A stretch of DNA of 64,000 bases from Pontibacter ramchanderi (lineage in GTDB: Bacteria; Bacteroidota; Bacteroidia; Cytophagales; Hymenobacteraceae), in NCBI RefSeq assembly GCF_002846395.1, contig NZ_PJMU01000004.1, forward strand, positions 1 through 64,000, given 5' to 3'. Position numbers and translations under genes: made by a program. Positions 54,119-62,990 of the stretch are shown here, piece by piece (position 1 is the first letter of the stretch; every line of letters starts with the position of its first letter). Under the pieces are notes generated by a model that worked only from the letters and a program-made list of their open reading frames with translations, was not told the DNA's origin and ran no database searches.

Positions 54119-54418
54119 TCTTAAAGATAATTTATACGCTTTAAAAAGCAATACCTTCCCCATTTGGTTTGCACCTTTCTGGGTTAGCGGGTTTTTATTT
54201 TAAAATTTTTTATAGTGTTGTAAAATTATTTTACAAGATTTTTTATTCCCTGTTAATTGTCTGTTTATAAGCTTGTTGTGTGTTAAGTGAGTCGCATGTT
54301 ATACCCTGCTTTCTGGGTAAATAATTGATTTGGTATCCCTGCTTTTATTGTACTGGCACGCAACTTGTAAATAGTCCTGTCAACAGAGTTTAATGTTTTT
54401 AACAAAACTGAGAATGTT
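54119..54418. other. Divergent promoter region, no gene
   Basis: 300 bp, AT-rich, between the deacylase and the Gly-zipper gene, which point away from each other. It must hold both promoters. No operator or hairpin could be singled out by eye. Confidence 0.4.
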
Positions 54419-54994
54419 ATGAAAAAGGTAAGCTATATCATGAGCCTGGCACTGATGGCATCAGTAGCTTTCGGCGGATCAGCAGAGGCGCAGGAAAAAA
54501 GAACTGGCTGGAGCCCGCAGGCAAAAGGCGCCGTTATCGGTGCCGGTACAGGCGCCGCTGCAGGTGCCATTATACATAAGCGTAACCGTGTAGTAGGTGG
54601 TGTTGTAGGCGGTGTTGCCGGTGGTGCCGTAGGTTATGGTGTTGGTAAGGTAATTGACAATAAGCAGAAGCGCGAGGCGGAAGAGGCGCGTATAGCAGCT
54701 GCTGAAAGAGCAGCAGCAGCACAGCGTGTAGCAACTGCAGAACGAGCTGCAGCTAATAGAGCTACTGTTGCCAAAAACACACCAGCTCCTGCTAAAAAAG
54801 CTCCGGCTGCGCAGTCAAGTCTGATGGCGGCTACGCCTGCCGAAACCGCAGCAGCCAATTCACTGGCTATGATGTATGCCTCTGAAGACGGACCAACGCC
54901 ACAGATGGTATACGCTAACTTCCTGCCTAACCACGATTATGGTGACCGCAGCAAACCATACTATACCTCTGAGGTTCGGAGAAAGAGCTGGTAA
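54419..54994 (+). CDS. YMGG-like Gly-zipper envelope protein
   Basis: 191 aa, exported (signal peptide to about residue 24, AEAQ). A Gly-zipper repeat (about 37-77) reads KGAVIGAGTGAAAGAI and VVGGVVGGVAGGAVGYG, able to form tight membrane helices. An Ala/Glu/Arg helix (about 84-120) and an Ala/Pro/Lys linker follow. Such proteins are found in the outer or inner envelope under stress, without known enzyme activity. A 10-bp hairpin follows the stop codon. Confidence 0.85.
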   Translation: MKKVSYIMSLALMASVAFGGSAEAQEKRTGWSPQAKGAVIGAGTGAAAGAIIHKRNRVVGGVVGGVAGGAVGYGVGKVIDNKQKREAEEARIAAAERAAAAQRVATAERAAANRATVAKNTPAPAKKAPAAQSSLMAATPAETAAANSLAMMYASEDGPTPQMVYANFLPNHDYGDRSKPYYTSEVRRKSW

Positions 54995-55010
54995 CACGTT
55001 TACCCCTATA

Positions 55011-55037
55011 CTGCCCTTGGTTTTTGGCCAAGGGCAG
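55011..55037 (+). terminator. Hairpin after the Gly-zipper gene
   Basis: CTGCCCTTGG (55011-55020) pairs perfectly with CCAAGGGCAG (55028-55037) with a 7-base loop, starting 16 bp past the stop codon. There is no U-run, so termination is probable but not sure. Confidence 0.55.
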
Positions 55038-55102
55038 ACTTAAAACCCCTTGGACCGGTTTTCACGTATTGCGTCGGGGGTTAAACCTAAACTGTAGAAA
55101 TC

Positions 55103-55561
55103 ATGAAAAACATACTTTATACCTTGTTTGCCCTTTTCTTTCTGGCTTCCTGTGCGAAGTCGGAGGGCGAGTCGGTAGACGTGCATACCCTGAACCAGGA
55201 GTTTATTAGTGCCTGGAATGCGCGGGACGCTGACAAAGTGAATTCGATGCTGGCGGATGATGTGAATTTCCTGCAGGGCGAGGTGGCGTACCGAGGCAAG
55301 TCCGAAGTATCAGACAAGTGGGTGCGCGAAACCATGGGTACGATTGCCGATTTGAAGATCTACCCAGTCAGTTCGGACACAGACACCCGAATCGCCTACG
55401 AAGCAGGTACTTTCTCAACGGACGTTTTGCCATCTGGCCCCGGCGAACCACGTGGGCTTGGCGAGGGTAACTTTATGCTGCTTTGGAAAAAAGCAGAGGA
55501 CGGAAACTGGAAACTAAGTTACGCGCAGCTGGAGGGTCACCCGGTAGTTGCCCGGAATTAA
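55103..55561 (+). CDS. SnoaL-like/DUF4440 (NTF2-fold) lipoprotein
   Basis: 152 aa with lipobox LASC (Cys about 17). The rest fits the NTF2-like fold of the DUF4440 type: NQEFISAWNARDADKVNSML, ADDVNFLQGEVAYRGKSEV and GNFMLLWKKAEDGNWKLSY. Members are small enzymes or binding proteins; the function here is unknown. Stands alone, followed by a strong terminator. Confidence 0.88.
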   Translation: MKNILYTLFALFFLASCAKSEGESVDVHTLNQEFISAWNARDADKVNSMLADDVNFLQGEVAYRGKSEVSDKWVRETMGTIADLKIYPVSSDTDTRIAYEAGTFSTDVLPSGPGEPRGLGEGNFMLLWKKAEDGNWKLSYAQLEGHPVVARN

Positions 55562-55581
55562 AATAGTAAAGATGGATAAAT

Positions 55582-55617
55582 AAAAAGCGGCTGGTCTTAT
55601 TAGATCAGCCGCTTTTT
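55582..55617. terminator. Bidirectional terminator
   Basis: AAAAAGCGGCTG (55582-55593) pairs with CAGCCGCTTTTTT (55606-55618), with T-runs on both strands. It separates the convergent DUF4440-like gene and the nucleoside-recognition-domain gene. Confidence 0.93.
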
Positions 55618-55637
55618 TGTTTAGGTATAGACAGGTT

Positions 55638-56870
55638 CTAGTGGAAGAACAGGTAAGCAATGAAAATGGCCGCAATTGCGCCCGCAAAATCTGCCAGCAA
55701 GCCACAGGTGAGTGCATAGCGGGAGCGTTTGATGCCCACCGAACCAAAGTAAACAGCCAGCACGTAGAAAGTCGTTTCGGTAGAGCCCTGAAATATAGAG
55801 GCCATCCTTCCCACAAAAGAGTCAACCCCGTAGGTAGTCATGGCTTCCACCATCAGGCCGCGGGCACCGCTGCCACTCAGTGGTTTCATAAAAGCCACAG
55901 GCAGGGCAGGAACAAAATCCGTGTTCACGCCCGTTAGCGCTATCAGGTAGCCTATTCCATTCACGATCATGTCCAAGGCACCAGATGTGCGGAACACCCC
56001 GATCGCTACCAGGATAGCCACCAGGTAAGGAATAATGGTGATGGCAACCGAGAAGCCTTCCTTGGCTCCCTCAATAAAGGCTTCATACACATTCACCTTC
56101 CGAATAAGCGCCAGCCCCACAAATGAAATGATGATCGAAAACAGGATCACGTTGCTCGCCACCTGCGAAATAACACTCACTTGCTCCTGCGAAATCGTAC
56201 TGAAGTAGTAGATAAGCCCGATTATGAGTAGCAACAGCGTGCCGATATAGGCCATTATGACAGGGTTGAAAAGGTTAATGCGCTGGTACAGGGCAACTGC
56301 GATCAGACCCACTGTAGTGGAAAAAAAGGTAGCCAGCAGAATAGGTATAAAAATATCTGATGGGTCGGCAGCCCCCAGTTGCGCCCGGAACACCATGATG
56401 CTGATGGGTATGATCGTCAGGCCGGAGGTGTTGAGCACCAGAAACATAATCTGTGCATTGGAGGCTCTTTCTTTGATCGGGTTAAGCTCCTGCATCTCTT
56501 TCATCGCCTTCAACCCCAGTGGTGTGGCCGCATTGTCGAGCCCGAGCATATTAGCAGAAAAGTTCATCAGGATAGAGCCGAACACAGGGTGATTTTTGGG
56601 AATCTCCGGGAAAAGGCGGTTAAAGAATGGAGCCACCAGCCGGGAGAAAATGGCGATGATGCCACCGCGCTCACCTACTTTCATCAGCCCCAGCCAGAGG
56701 GTCATCACGCCGGTCAGGCCAAGGGAGATCTCAAAGCCGAGTTTGGCGTTGTCGAAGGTGCTGGTAACGAGTTTCTGGAAAATCTCCACATCGCGGAACA
56801 CGATGAGCTGAAACAAGGCAATGGCAAAGGCGATCAGGAAGAAGGCCGCCCAGAGATAATTTAATACCAT
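55638..56870 (-). CDS. Nucleoside recognition/Gate domain membrane protein (SpmA-SpmB type fusion)
   Basis: 410 aa with about ten spans. Both halves carry the Gate motif region: N-terminal GLTGVMTLWLGLMKVGERGG with SANMLGLDNAATPLGLKAMK (as in SpmA) and C-terminal IPYLVAILVAIGVFRTSGAL with PLSGSGARGLMVEAM (as in SpmB). It therefore looks like SpmA and SpmB in one chain, as in other Bacteroidota. In Bacillus these act in spore maturation; here they are probably a transport-related membrane pair of unknown substrate. Confidence 0.9.
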   Translation of the reverse strand: MVLNYLWAAFFLIAFAIALFQLIVFRDVEIFQKLVTSTFDNAKLGFEISLGLTGVMTLWLGLMKVGERGGIIAIFSRLVAPFFNRLFPEIPKNHPVFGSILMNFSANMLGLDNAATPLGLKAMKEMQELNPIKERASNAQIMFLVLNTSGLTIIPISIMVFRAQLGAADPSDIFIPILLATFFSTTVGLIAVALYQRINLFNPVIMAYIGTLLLLIIGLIYYFSTISQEQVSVISQVASNVILFSIIISFVGLALIRKVNVYEAFIEGAKEGFSVAITIIPYLVAILVAIGVFRTSGALDMIVNGIGYLIALTGVNTDFVPALPVAFMKPLSGSGARGLMVEAMTTYGVDSFVGRMASIFQGSTETTFYVLAVYFGSVGIKRSRYALTCGLLADFAGAIAAIFIAYLFFH

Positions 56871-56961
56871 GAAGCTAAGGTTGGTCAGGAATCAGTCTGT
56901 AAGTTACAAACTGATTCCAAAAGGGACGGATTTTGGCGCACAAATTTATTTGGCCACAAGC

Positions 56962-58410
56962 CTAATGTAGCAAGCCATGAAAGGTAGCTGGCTGCTCACC
57001 CTGAAGGTCATAGACAAAACCATTAAGTACGGCATACCTGGCGAGGCCCTGGTTGTCTTTCAGGATGAAATTTGCAGGTTCCTCAAGCGCCAACCGGTGG
57101 TCGACGAGGCTGGCTATACCTGTCACATTCAGTGGGAGCGAGGTGGGGTCTGGCAGCACGCCGGGCAGGTGCTTCACACGGACGGTGGTGTAGCCTCGCT
57201 TTAGCAGCCTATAGGCCAGTTCGTCTGTTAGTTCCTCCAGATTGTCGATGGGTTGTTCGTATACCTGGCCGGGCACTAGGGTGAGCCCCCTTGCATCCAG
57301 CTCTTCGTACCCATGAAACACGCTCATGTCGCCAATCTCCTCCACCGCACTGCTGTGGTAAAAACCAAGGTGGTTAGGCGCATCCACTTCCAGGCGATTG
57401 ATGCCAATGTCGAGCAAGGTATCGCGGCCATGTTCGGTATAGCGCACGTGGCGTAGCAGCAGATCGTAGAGGTGCCGTTGGTTCTCTGGTATGCGGTTGT
57501 AACCTGCCAGCTCAAAAGAGCGGTATTTTTCTTCTGCAATCAGGTATAGCCCGGAGAGGATGGCCGTGAAATTGAGTTGCCGGATGTGCTGCTTTTCCGG
57601 GTCGCCGTGTTGCCCGCCCGATTCTACCAAAATCACGCTGGTGCCCCATTTCTGGATGTTGTCGCCAAAGGCGCGCGGCTCGTGCTCGTCGTTAAACTTG
57701 GCCACTTGCCCGGGTATAAACTGCTGCAGCACGTGGTCCATGCCGGCGATGGTGCGCATGGCCCGCTCGCGCACCGTGTTGATGTTGCGGTCGTAATCAT
57801 AGGCAGGAGCCAGGAAAGAAATGGTGGCCGGCAGGGCAGTATAGCCGGCGGTATAGTAACGGCTCTGGTCGTGCAGGTTAAACCCAAAAGCCGGTTCCAA
57901 CTGGTCGCGTAGCTGTTTCAGCAGCACCGATTCCGGGCTTTGCAGGCGCAATGCGTCGCGGTTCATGTCGATGCCCAGGGCATTTCGGCGGCTATACATT
58001 TCGGCGCCATCCGGGTTGAGCATCGGGACAATGTAAAGCGTCAGGTGCTGCAGTATGTGATCTCTTACGGCATCCAGTTCGTCGGTTTGGCTGAGGAAGT
58101 GCATCAGGTCGAACAAGGCCATGGTGGCAGTGGGCTCGTCGCCATGCATCTGAGACCAGAGCAGCACTCTGGTCTTGCCCGTACCCGCCTTGATCAGGTA
58201 GATCGAGCGACCCTGCACCGAATGCCCTGCCACCTGTACATCAAAAGAAGATTTTTCCTGCAGTTGCTCGATCAAAGGCACAATATCGCGGTGCCGGAAG
58301 CGCCTGTGCCGCAGGGAGGGCTCCTTAAAGCGGTGGTGATTCTCGTAAAATTGGCGACCCAACTGCTGCAGGGCGAAAATGATGTTATCGTCAGAAGGTG
58401 AAGTGCTCAT
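56962..58410 (-). CDS. M14-family zinc carboxypeptidase
   Basis: 482 aa, cytoplasmic by sequence (no signal peptide). Zinc ligands are in LLWSQMHGDEPTATMAL (HxxE) and FNLHDQSRYY (third His). PMLNPDGAEMYSRRNALG and IDMNRDA hold the substrate-binding Asn-Arg region, and ILVESGGQHGD probably carries the catalytic Glu. The last 150 residues form a separate domain. It should trim C-terminal residues from a peptide or muropeptide; the substrate is unknown. Transcribed after a terminator hairpin. Confidence 0.9.
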   Translation of the reverse strand: MSTSPSDDNIIFALQQLGRQFYENHHRFKEPSLRHRRFRHRDIVPLIEQLQEKSSFDVQVAGHSVQGRSIYLIKAGTGKTRVLLWSQMHGDEPTATMALFDLMHFLSQTDELDAVRDHILQHLTLYIVPMLNPDGAEMYSRRNALGIDMNRDALRLQSPESVLLKQLRDQLEPAFGFNLHDQSRYYTAGYTALPATISFLAPAYDYDRNINTVRERAMRTIAGMDHVLQQFIPGQVAKFNDEHEPRAFGDNIQKWGTSVILVESGGQHGDPEKQHIRQLNFTAILSGLYLIAEEKYRSFELAGYNRIPENQRHLYDLLLRHVRYTEHGRDTLLDIGINRLEVDAPNHLGFYHSSAVEEIGDMSVFHGYEELDARGLTLVPGQVYEQPIDNLEELTDELAYRLLKRGYTTVRVKHLPGVLPDPTSLPLNVTGIASLVDHRLALEEPANFILKDNQGLARYAVLNGFVYDLQGEQPATFHGLLH

Positions 58411-58443
58411 CGGATGGGTATGTTAAATACACTCTAAAATAAA

Positions 58444-58483
58444 GTGTCTCCCGTTTCAGGGCTATACCTGAAAGGGGAGACAC
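58444..58483 (-). terminator. Long near-perfect hairpin after the cytochrome b-like gene
   Basis: GTGTCTCCCGTTTCAGG (58444-58460) pairs with CCTGAAAGGGGAGACAC (58467-58483), 17 bp with one mismatch and a 6-base loop. T-rich DNA follows on the minus strand (58443 downwards). It ends transcription of the gene at 58508-58942. The loop and stem contain CTATACC. Confidence 0.75.
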
Positions 58484-58507
58484 AAGTTTGTAAAGGCTAT
58501 ACCTGGC

Positions 58508-58942
58508 TTAGTTGCCTGGCCATGCCGCCCACGGAATACGGGCCAGTACCAGAATCAGGGCGATGGTGTAGAAGATGGCGATGCTGCTGAAACGCTTCTT
58601 GTCGTCCTGCAGACGCTTTGAGCGGGCATAACCCACCGTAATCAGCACCACGGCGATGATCATGGTCAGTGGGTGCTCCAGCACATAAAGTCGTGAAGTA
58701 GAGTCTTTCATGAATCCTTCGGTGGCCATGTTGATACCCATTGGCGACACAAAATAGAGAATCACGCCAATAACCCACTGCAAGTGCGCGGGAATCAGAC
58801 CCAGCAGACCTCTTTTTCTGTCTTTGTCCGTGAATGGCTTGTTGCCTGACATGCCCATAAAGGCAAAAACGATGCTGACGATAAGGCCCAACAGCACGAG
58901 GTAGGCCATGAATGAGTGAAGATGCTGTAATCCAGTATACAT
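58508..58942 (-). CDS. Small four-span membrane protein (cytochrome B-like annotation)
   Basis: 144 aa with four spans (about 9-30, 53-72, 86-107, 118-138). It starts MYTGLQHLHSFMAYLVLLGL, with His residues near both ends of helix 1 and another in helix 3 (LEHPLTMIIAVVL), which could ligate a heme. Bacteroidota homologues are often called cytochrome B, but heme binding is unproved. The ATG at 58942 is preferred because the frame upstream (to 58993) has no hydrophobic match. Single gene between two terminators. Confidence 0.75.
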   Translation of the reverse strand: MYTGLQHLHSFMAYLVLLGLIVSIVFAFMGMSGNKPFTDKDRKRGLLGLIPAHLQWVIGVILYFVSPMGINMATEGFMKDSTSRLYVLEHPLTMIIAVVLITVGYARSKRLQDDKKRFSSIAIFYTIALILVLARIPWAAWPGN

Positions 58943-59041
58943 TTCAGAGAGTAGATTTAGTGTCGGCGGTAAATATAGGAATTTTAAAATCAAATCAGCT
59001 GTCCGAAGGCTATTTTAGCAATTGGTGACCAAGCAAGACAA

Positions 59042-59075
59042 AGCCCCGCTCATAAGTGTATGAACGGGGCTTTGC
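59042..59075. terminator. Terminator hairpin after the exported methyltransferase
   Basis: AAGCCCCG (59042-59049) pairs with CGGGGCTT (59066-59073) over a partly self-complementary centre. It lies 20 bp past the stop of the minus-strand gene at 59093. Confidence 0.7.
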
Positions 59076-59092
59076 TGAAGGTATAGCTTTTA

Positions 59093-59659
59093 TTATTTGC
59101 CTTTACCAGCTTTCTTGTTATCAGGAACAGTCCACAGATAAATGGTAGAGCCGTCAATCACCTGTGTCTCTTCCGGCTCCCAGTCACCCATGTCGAAGGC
59201 GTGGGACACAATGCGGGTACCTGGTTTGAGTTGCTCGAGCAATACCGGGCGAAGCTTCATGTTCACATTCGGCAGCAGGTATAGCGTAACCACAGAAGCT
59301 GGCTTGTAGTCCACCTTAAACAGGTCCTGCTCCACAAACTTCACTTTGTTTGTCACGCCGGCTTCCTTTGCGTTCTCATTGGCCTCCTTGATGCGCTCCG
59401 GGTTTATGTCAAAGCCAGTTCCGGTGGCACCGTGCTCTTTGGCCGCTGTAATCACGATCCGCCCATCGCCGCAGCCCAGGTCATACACCACATCGCCTTC
59501 CTGCACATTGGCCAGTTTCAGCATGGCATCCACTACTTTCTGCGGAGTTGGCACATAAGGCACATCTAGTTTGGGGGCCGTGGCAGTGGTTTGGGCAAAT
59601 GCCGCTGTGGCAAATAGCGTGAGCACGAGTGTGCAAAGCGAATGTCTGATTGCTCTCAT
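59093..59659 (-). CDS. Exported class I SAM-dependent methyltransferase
   Basis: 188 aa with a signal peptide (cleavage after ATAAFA, about residue 22). The mature part is a class I methyltransferase: VVYDLGCGDGRIVITAAKEH (motif I, about 57-76), GFDINPERIKEANENAKEAG (motif II), KFVEQDLFKVD and VTLYLLPNVNMKLRPVLLEQ. SAM is not known to be present in the periplasm, so a signal peptide on this fold is odd. The protein could act before export, bind another nucleotide, or be a periplasmic binder. Stands alone. Confidence 0.85.
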   Translation of the reverse strand: MRAIRHSLCTLVLTLFATAAFAQTTATAPKLDVPYVPTPQKVVDAMLKLANVQEGDVVYDLGCGDGRIVITAAKEHGATGTGFDINPERIKEANENAKEAGVTNKVKFVEQDLFKVDYKPASVVTLYLLPNVNMKLRPVLLEQLKPGTRIVSHAFDMGDWEPEETQVIDGSTIYLWTVPDNKKAGKGK

Positions 59660-59833
59660 CTTGTTTTCATTAAGTTAGAAATTCATTTAAGAAATTTTAA
59701 AGGGTATAAGGTGAGCAGTTCGGAATTGCGTGTCACTACACACAGGGTGTATTTACGTGCCTCCGGTACCTGTAGTTCTTGATTGTGGCACTTTATAAAT
59801 ATTTTACTTGGATTCCTTTTAGCCGACCACACC

Positions 59834-61246
59834 TCAAGCTGCATGTTCCTGTTTTTTTCGAATGCGCGGAATAGCCAGCAACACCAGTACGCCCACCACC
59901 AGCACACCTATACCTACCAGGGCTCCCAAGCCGGTATACATCAGGCTCGAGTAAAACAGGTATGCGCTGGTGAAACAGAAGATGAGTGGCAAAATCGGGT
60001 AGAGAGGCACTTTAAACGGTCTGGGGCGATCCGGCTCTTTGCGTCTCAGCACAAACAGGGCTATACCTACCAGCAACAGAAAGAACCAGAAAACCGGCGC
60101 CGTGTACTCCACCATCGTCTCAAACCCATTGCGCGTAACAAGGGCAAGTCCGATCAGGGCCAGGGCAATCACTCCCTGCACCACGTAGGCATTCACCGGG
60201 GAGGAGGCCCGGCTGTTCCACTGCCCCAGGTAATTGAATACCGGGAAGTCGCGGCCGAGGGCGTAGTTGGTGCGGGCGCCAGTCAGGATAGTGGCATTGG
60301 CCGAGGTGAGGGCAGCAAGCACCACAATCACGCCGATCAGTACCATGCCTGCATCGCCAATCGCTAGCTGAGCCAGGTCAGCGGCTATCGCGTTGGAGGC
60401 GGCCATGCCCTCCAGCCCCAGCACATGCAGGTATGCCAGGTTGATGAGGAGGTAGATCAGGGTAATAACGGCGATGCTGGCGATCAGAGCAGTGGCCATG
60501 CCCCGGGGGCCGCTTTTGAGTTCGGCAGAGATGTAGGCCGCCTCATTCCAGCCACCAAAAGTGAGCAACACAAAGACCATAGCCAGCCCCATGGAGGTTT
60601 CGTTAGGCTCCCCGGCACTGCCAAACGCTGCTGTTTCGGGTGGCGTGAACAGGAAAGCGGCTCCCAACACGATCAGTATTCCCAGTACCTCCAGCACAAG
60701 AAGAAAACGCTGCACACCTGTCCCGACACTAACCCCGACAATGTTGATGACCGTGAGCAGCACGACGACCAATGCGGCATAGATGACCGAAGAAAGCTCC
60801 CCGAAACTGTAAAGCTGGGACATGTAGTCGCCGATGATAAAGGAGAGAAGCGCGATGGAACCTGTCTGGATAACGCTCATACGTGCCCAGGCAAACAGAA
60901 AAGCCAACCGCTTGCCGAAGGCCCTGGTCAGGAAATGATAGTCGCCGCCGGCATGCGGGAAAGTTGTAGTGAGTTCTGCGTAGCACAGCGCCCCGATCAA
61001 GGAAACCAATCCGCCCATTACCCAGGTCAATAAGAAAAGGGATCCGCTCTCCACGTTGGCGGCTACCAGCGAAGGCGTCCGGAAAATGCCGGCCCCTACT
61101 ACCACCCCCACAATCACGGCTATGGCATCGAACATGCTGAGAGCGGGTCTGGGCTCTGCTTTCGGTTTTTCATCAGACAAAGCAGCAGTTTCGGTACTGG
61201 CCAGGGTTGTGCCGGCCTCCAGGTAGTCTTCGTTCAGGTTAGGCAT
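59834..61246 (-). CDS. APC-superfamily amino acid permease
   Basis: 470 aa, about twelve spans. APC signatures: AIVVGVVVGAGIFRTPSLVA (helix 1, broken by GAGIF), LVSLIGALCYAELTTTFPHA and GDYHFLTRAFGKRLAFLFAW. A hydrophilic 35-residue N-terminus precedes helix 1. It imports or exchanges amino acids by cation symport; the substrate is not readable. Transcribed alone, away from the Do-type protease gene. Confidence 0.93.
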   Translation of the reverse strand: MPNLNEDYLEAGTTLASTETAALSDEKPKAEPRPALSMFDAIAVIVGVVVGAGIFRTPSLVAANVESGSLFLLTWVMGGLVSLIGALCYAELTTTFPHAGGDYHFLTRAFGKRLAFLFAWARMSVIQTGSIALLSFIIGDYMSQLYSFGELSSVIYAALVVVLLTVINIVGVSVGTGVQRFLLVLEVLGILIVLGAAFLFTPPETAAFGSAGEPNETSMGLAMVFVLLTFGGWNEAAYISAELKSGPRGMATALIASIAVITLIYLLINLAYLHVLGLEGMAASNAIAADLAQLAIGDAGMVLIGVIVVLAALTSANATILTGARTNYALGRDFPVFNYLGQWNSRASSPVNAYVVQGVIALALIGLALVTRNGFETMVEYTAPVFWFFLLLVGIALFVLRRKEPDRPRPFKVPLYPILPLIFCFTSAYLFYSSLMYTGLGALVGIGVLVVGVLVLLAIPRIRKKQEHAA

Positions 61247-61429
61247 AGGTTTGCAGCTAGGTATAGGCTTTATCTTCTCCGAAACACTGTTTACGGACAG
61301 TCGCTGGATTTAAGTTATAAACCATGCGCTTTTTTAAGGAGTATGCGCTATAAGAACCATGCTTGAGCAGCTGCCTGTCAGGTATAGCTCTCGGGATAGG
61401 TGCAGGCTTACTTATTAAAATCAGACACT

Positions 61430-62983
61430 ATGAACACAAACCCCTCTTTCAGCCAACCCAGTCGTGCGATAATCGGTAAAGTAAGTGGTAACACTACAAA
61501 ACTTATGGGAAAAGCCCTCGGTACCTTTCTGATTGCCATCGTCTCTGCCGCACTTGCCATTGTCGGTTACAAGTTCTTCGAAGGAGACCAGGCTCCAAAC
61601 GGAAATTTCAACAACAGCAGCCCGGCCGCTATACCTGTGGTATCGTCGGTGGGCAACCCCGATTTTGTGGCCGCATCAGCCAACGTGACACCTGCCGTGG
61701 TGCACATCCAAACGGTATACTCATCCGGCCAATCAAGCCGTAACCCGATCTATGAGCTCTTTGGCTTGCCGCAGCAGTCAACGCCGGCGCGCGGCTCAGG
61801 CTCGGGTGTGCTCATCTCCAAAGACGGTTATATCGTCACCAACAACCACGTCATCGACCGCGCTTCAGGTGTGGAGGTGGTGCTACCCGACCGCCGCACG
61901 TTTGAGGCGAAACTGATCGGCACGGACCCCAGCACGGACCTGGCCCTGCTCAAGGTGGAAGCCAGCAACCTGCCGGTGGTGCCGCTTGGCGATTCTGACA
62001 AGGTGCAGGTAGGGGAGTGGGTACTGGCCGTAGGCTATCCGCTCTCGCTTAATTCGACGGTGACGGCTGGCATTGTCAGTGCCAAAGGCAGGAGCATCGG
62101 CATCCTCAACAGACCCGGGCAGGGCGGCTATGTAGACCCGGCGCAAGTGGCCAACACCGCCATCGAATCGTTTATACAAACCGACGCGGCCATTAACCCC
62201 GGCAACTCGGGTGGGGCTCTTGTAAACACGTCTGGCCAGCTCATCGGCATCAACACGGCCATTGCTTCGCAAACGGGCAGCTATTCAGGCTACGGCTTTG
62301 CTATACCTGTCAACCTTATGCAAAAGGTAGTGGGCGATCTTCGGGAGTATGGTAAAGTGCGCCGTGGCTTTTTGGGTGTGAACTTCCCGGTTCCTGCCGT
62401 AGAAGACCAGATGCTGCGCTCGCGCGGCATTGATCCGGGTAAAGTGAGCGGCGTGTACATCATGGGGGTGCAGCCCGGAAGCGGCGCTGAAAAAGCGGGT
62501 TTGAAAGAAGGCGACATCATTCAGGGGATAGACGGTATAGACGTGAATTCCTCAGCGGAGCTCTCCGAGCGTATTGCCCGCCATTACCCCGGCGACAAAG
62601 TGGAACTGGCCCTGCTCCGCGATGGCAAACAGCGCAAAGCCACCGTTACGCTGCAGGGAGAGGATGAAGAGAGCGCCACCGACATCGCTGCGAAAGGCCT
62701 GGAAGCCCGCTTAGGGGCTAATTTCGCGCCGCTCACCGACCGCATGAAACAGCAGTACCGCCTGAGCGAAGGGGTTTACGTGACGAAAGTGGAACCGGGC
62801 GGCTTCTTCGACTCGGCAGGTATACCGGTAGGCACGGTTGTGGCGCGTGTCAATGGTCGCGCTGTCAACAGCCTGGCTGACATCAGTAAGTCGTTGGCGG
62901 CCTCACGTAGCGGCATGGTGCGCCTGGATGGCATCACGCCAGACGGAACGGCCTTTGTGTTCAACTTCCCGCTGGGAGCCTAA
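61430..62983 (+). CDS. Do-family serine endopeptidase (DegP/HtrA-like)
   Basis: 517 aa from the ATG at 61430. An N-terminal anchor helix (about 28-48) is followed by a trypsin-like domain with the triad His140 (TNNHVID), Asp170 (DPSTDLALLKV) and Ser260 (NPGNSGGALVN). Two PDZ domains follow (about 315-405 and 425-510). It degrades or refolds damaged envelope proteins in the periplasm. An ATG at 61400 would add 10 residues and is less likely. It is followed after 7 bp by the DUF72 gene. Confidence 0.96.
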   Translation: MNTNPSFSQPSRAIIGKVSGNTTKLMGKALGTFLIAIVSAALAIVGYKFFEGDQAPNGNFNNSSPAAIPVVSSVGNPDFVAASANVTPAVVHIQTVYSSGQSSRNPIYELFGLPQQSTPARGSGSGVLISKDGYIVTNNHVIDRASGVEVVLPDRRTFEAKLIGTDPSTDLALLKVEASNLPVVPLGDSDKVQVGEWVLAVGYPLSLNSTVTAGIVSAKGRSIGILNRPGQGGYVDPAQVANTAIESFIQTDAAINPGNSGGALVNTSGQLIGINTAIASQTGSYSGYGFAIPVNLMQKVVGDLREYGKVRRGFLGVNFPVPAVEDQMLRSRGIDPGKVSGVYIMGVQPGSGAEKAGLKEGDIIQGIDGIDVNSSAELSERIARHYPGDKVELALLRDGKQRKATVTLQGEDEESATDIAAKGLEARLGANFAPLTDRMKQQYRLSEGVYVTKVEPGGFFDSAGIPVGTVVARVNGRAVNSLADISKSLAASRSGMVRLDGITPDGTAFVFNFPLGA

Positions 62984-62990
62984 AGCGCAA

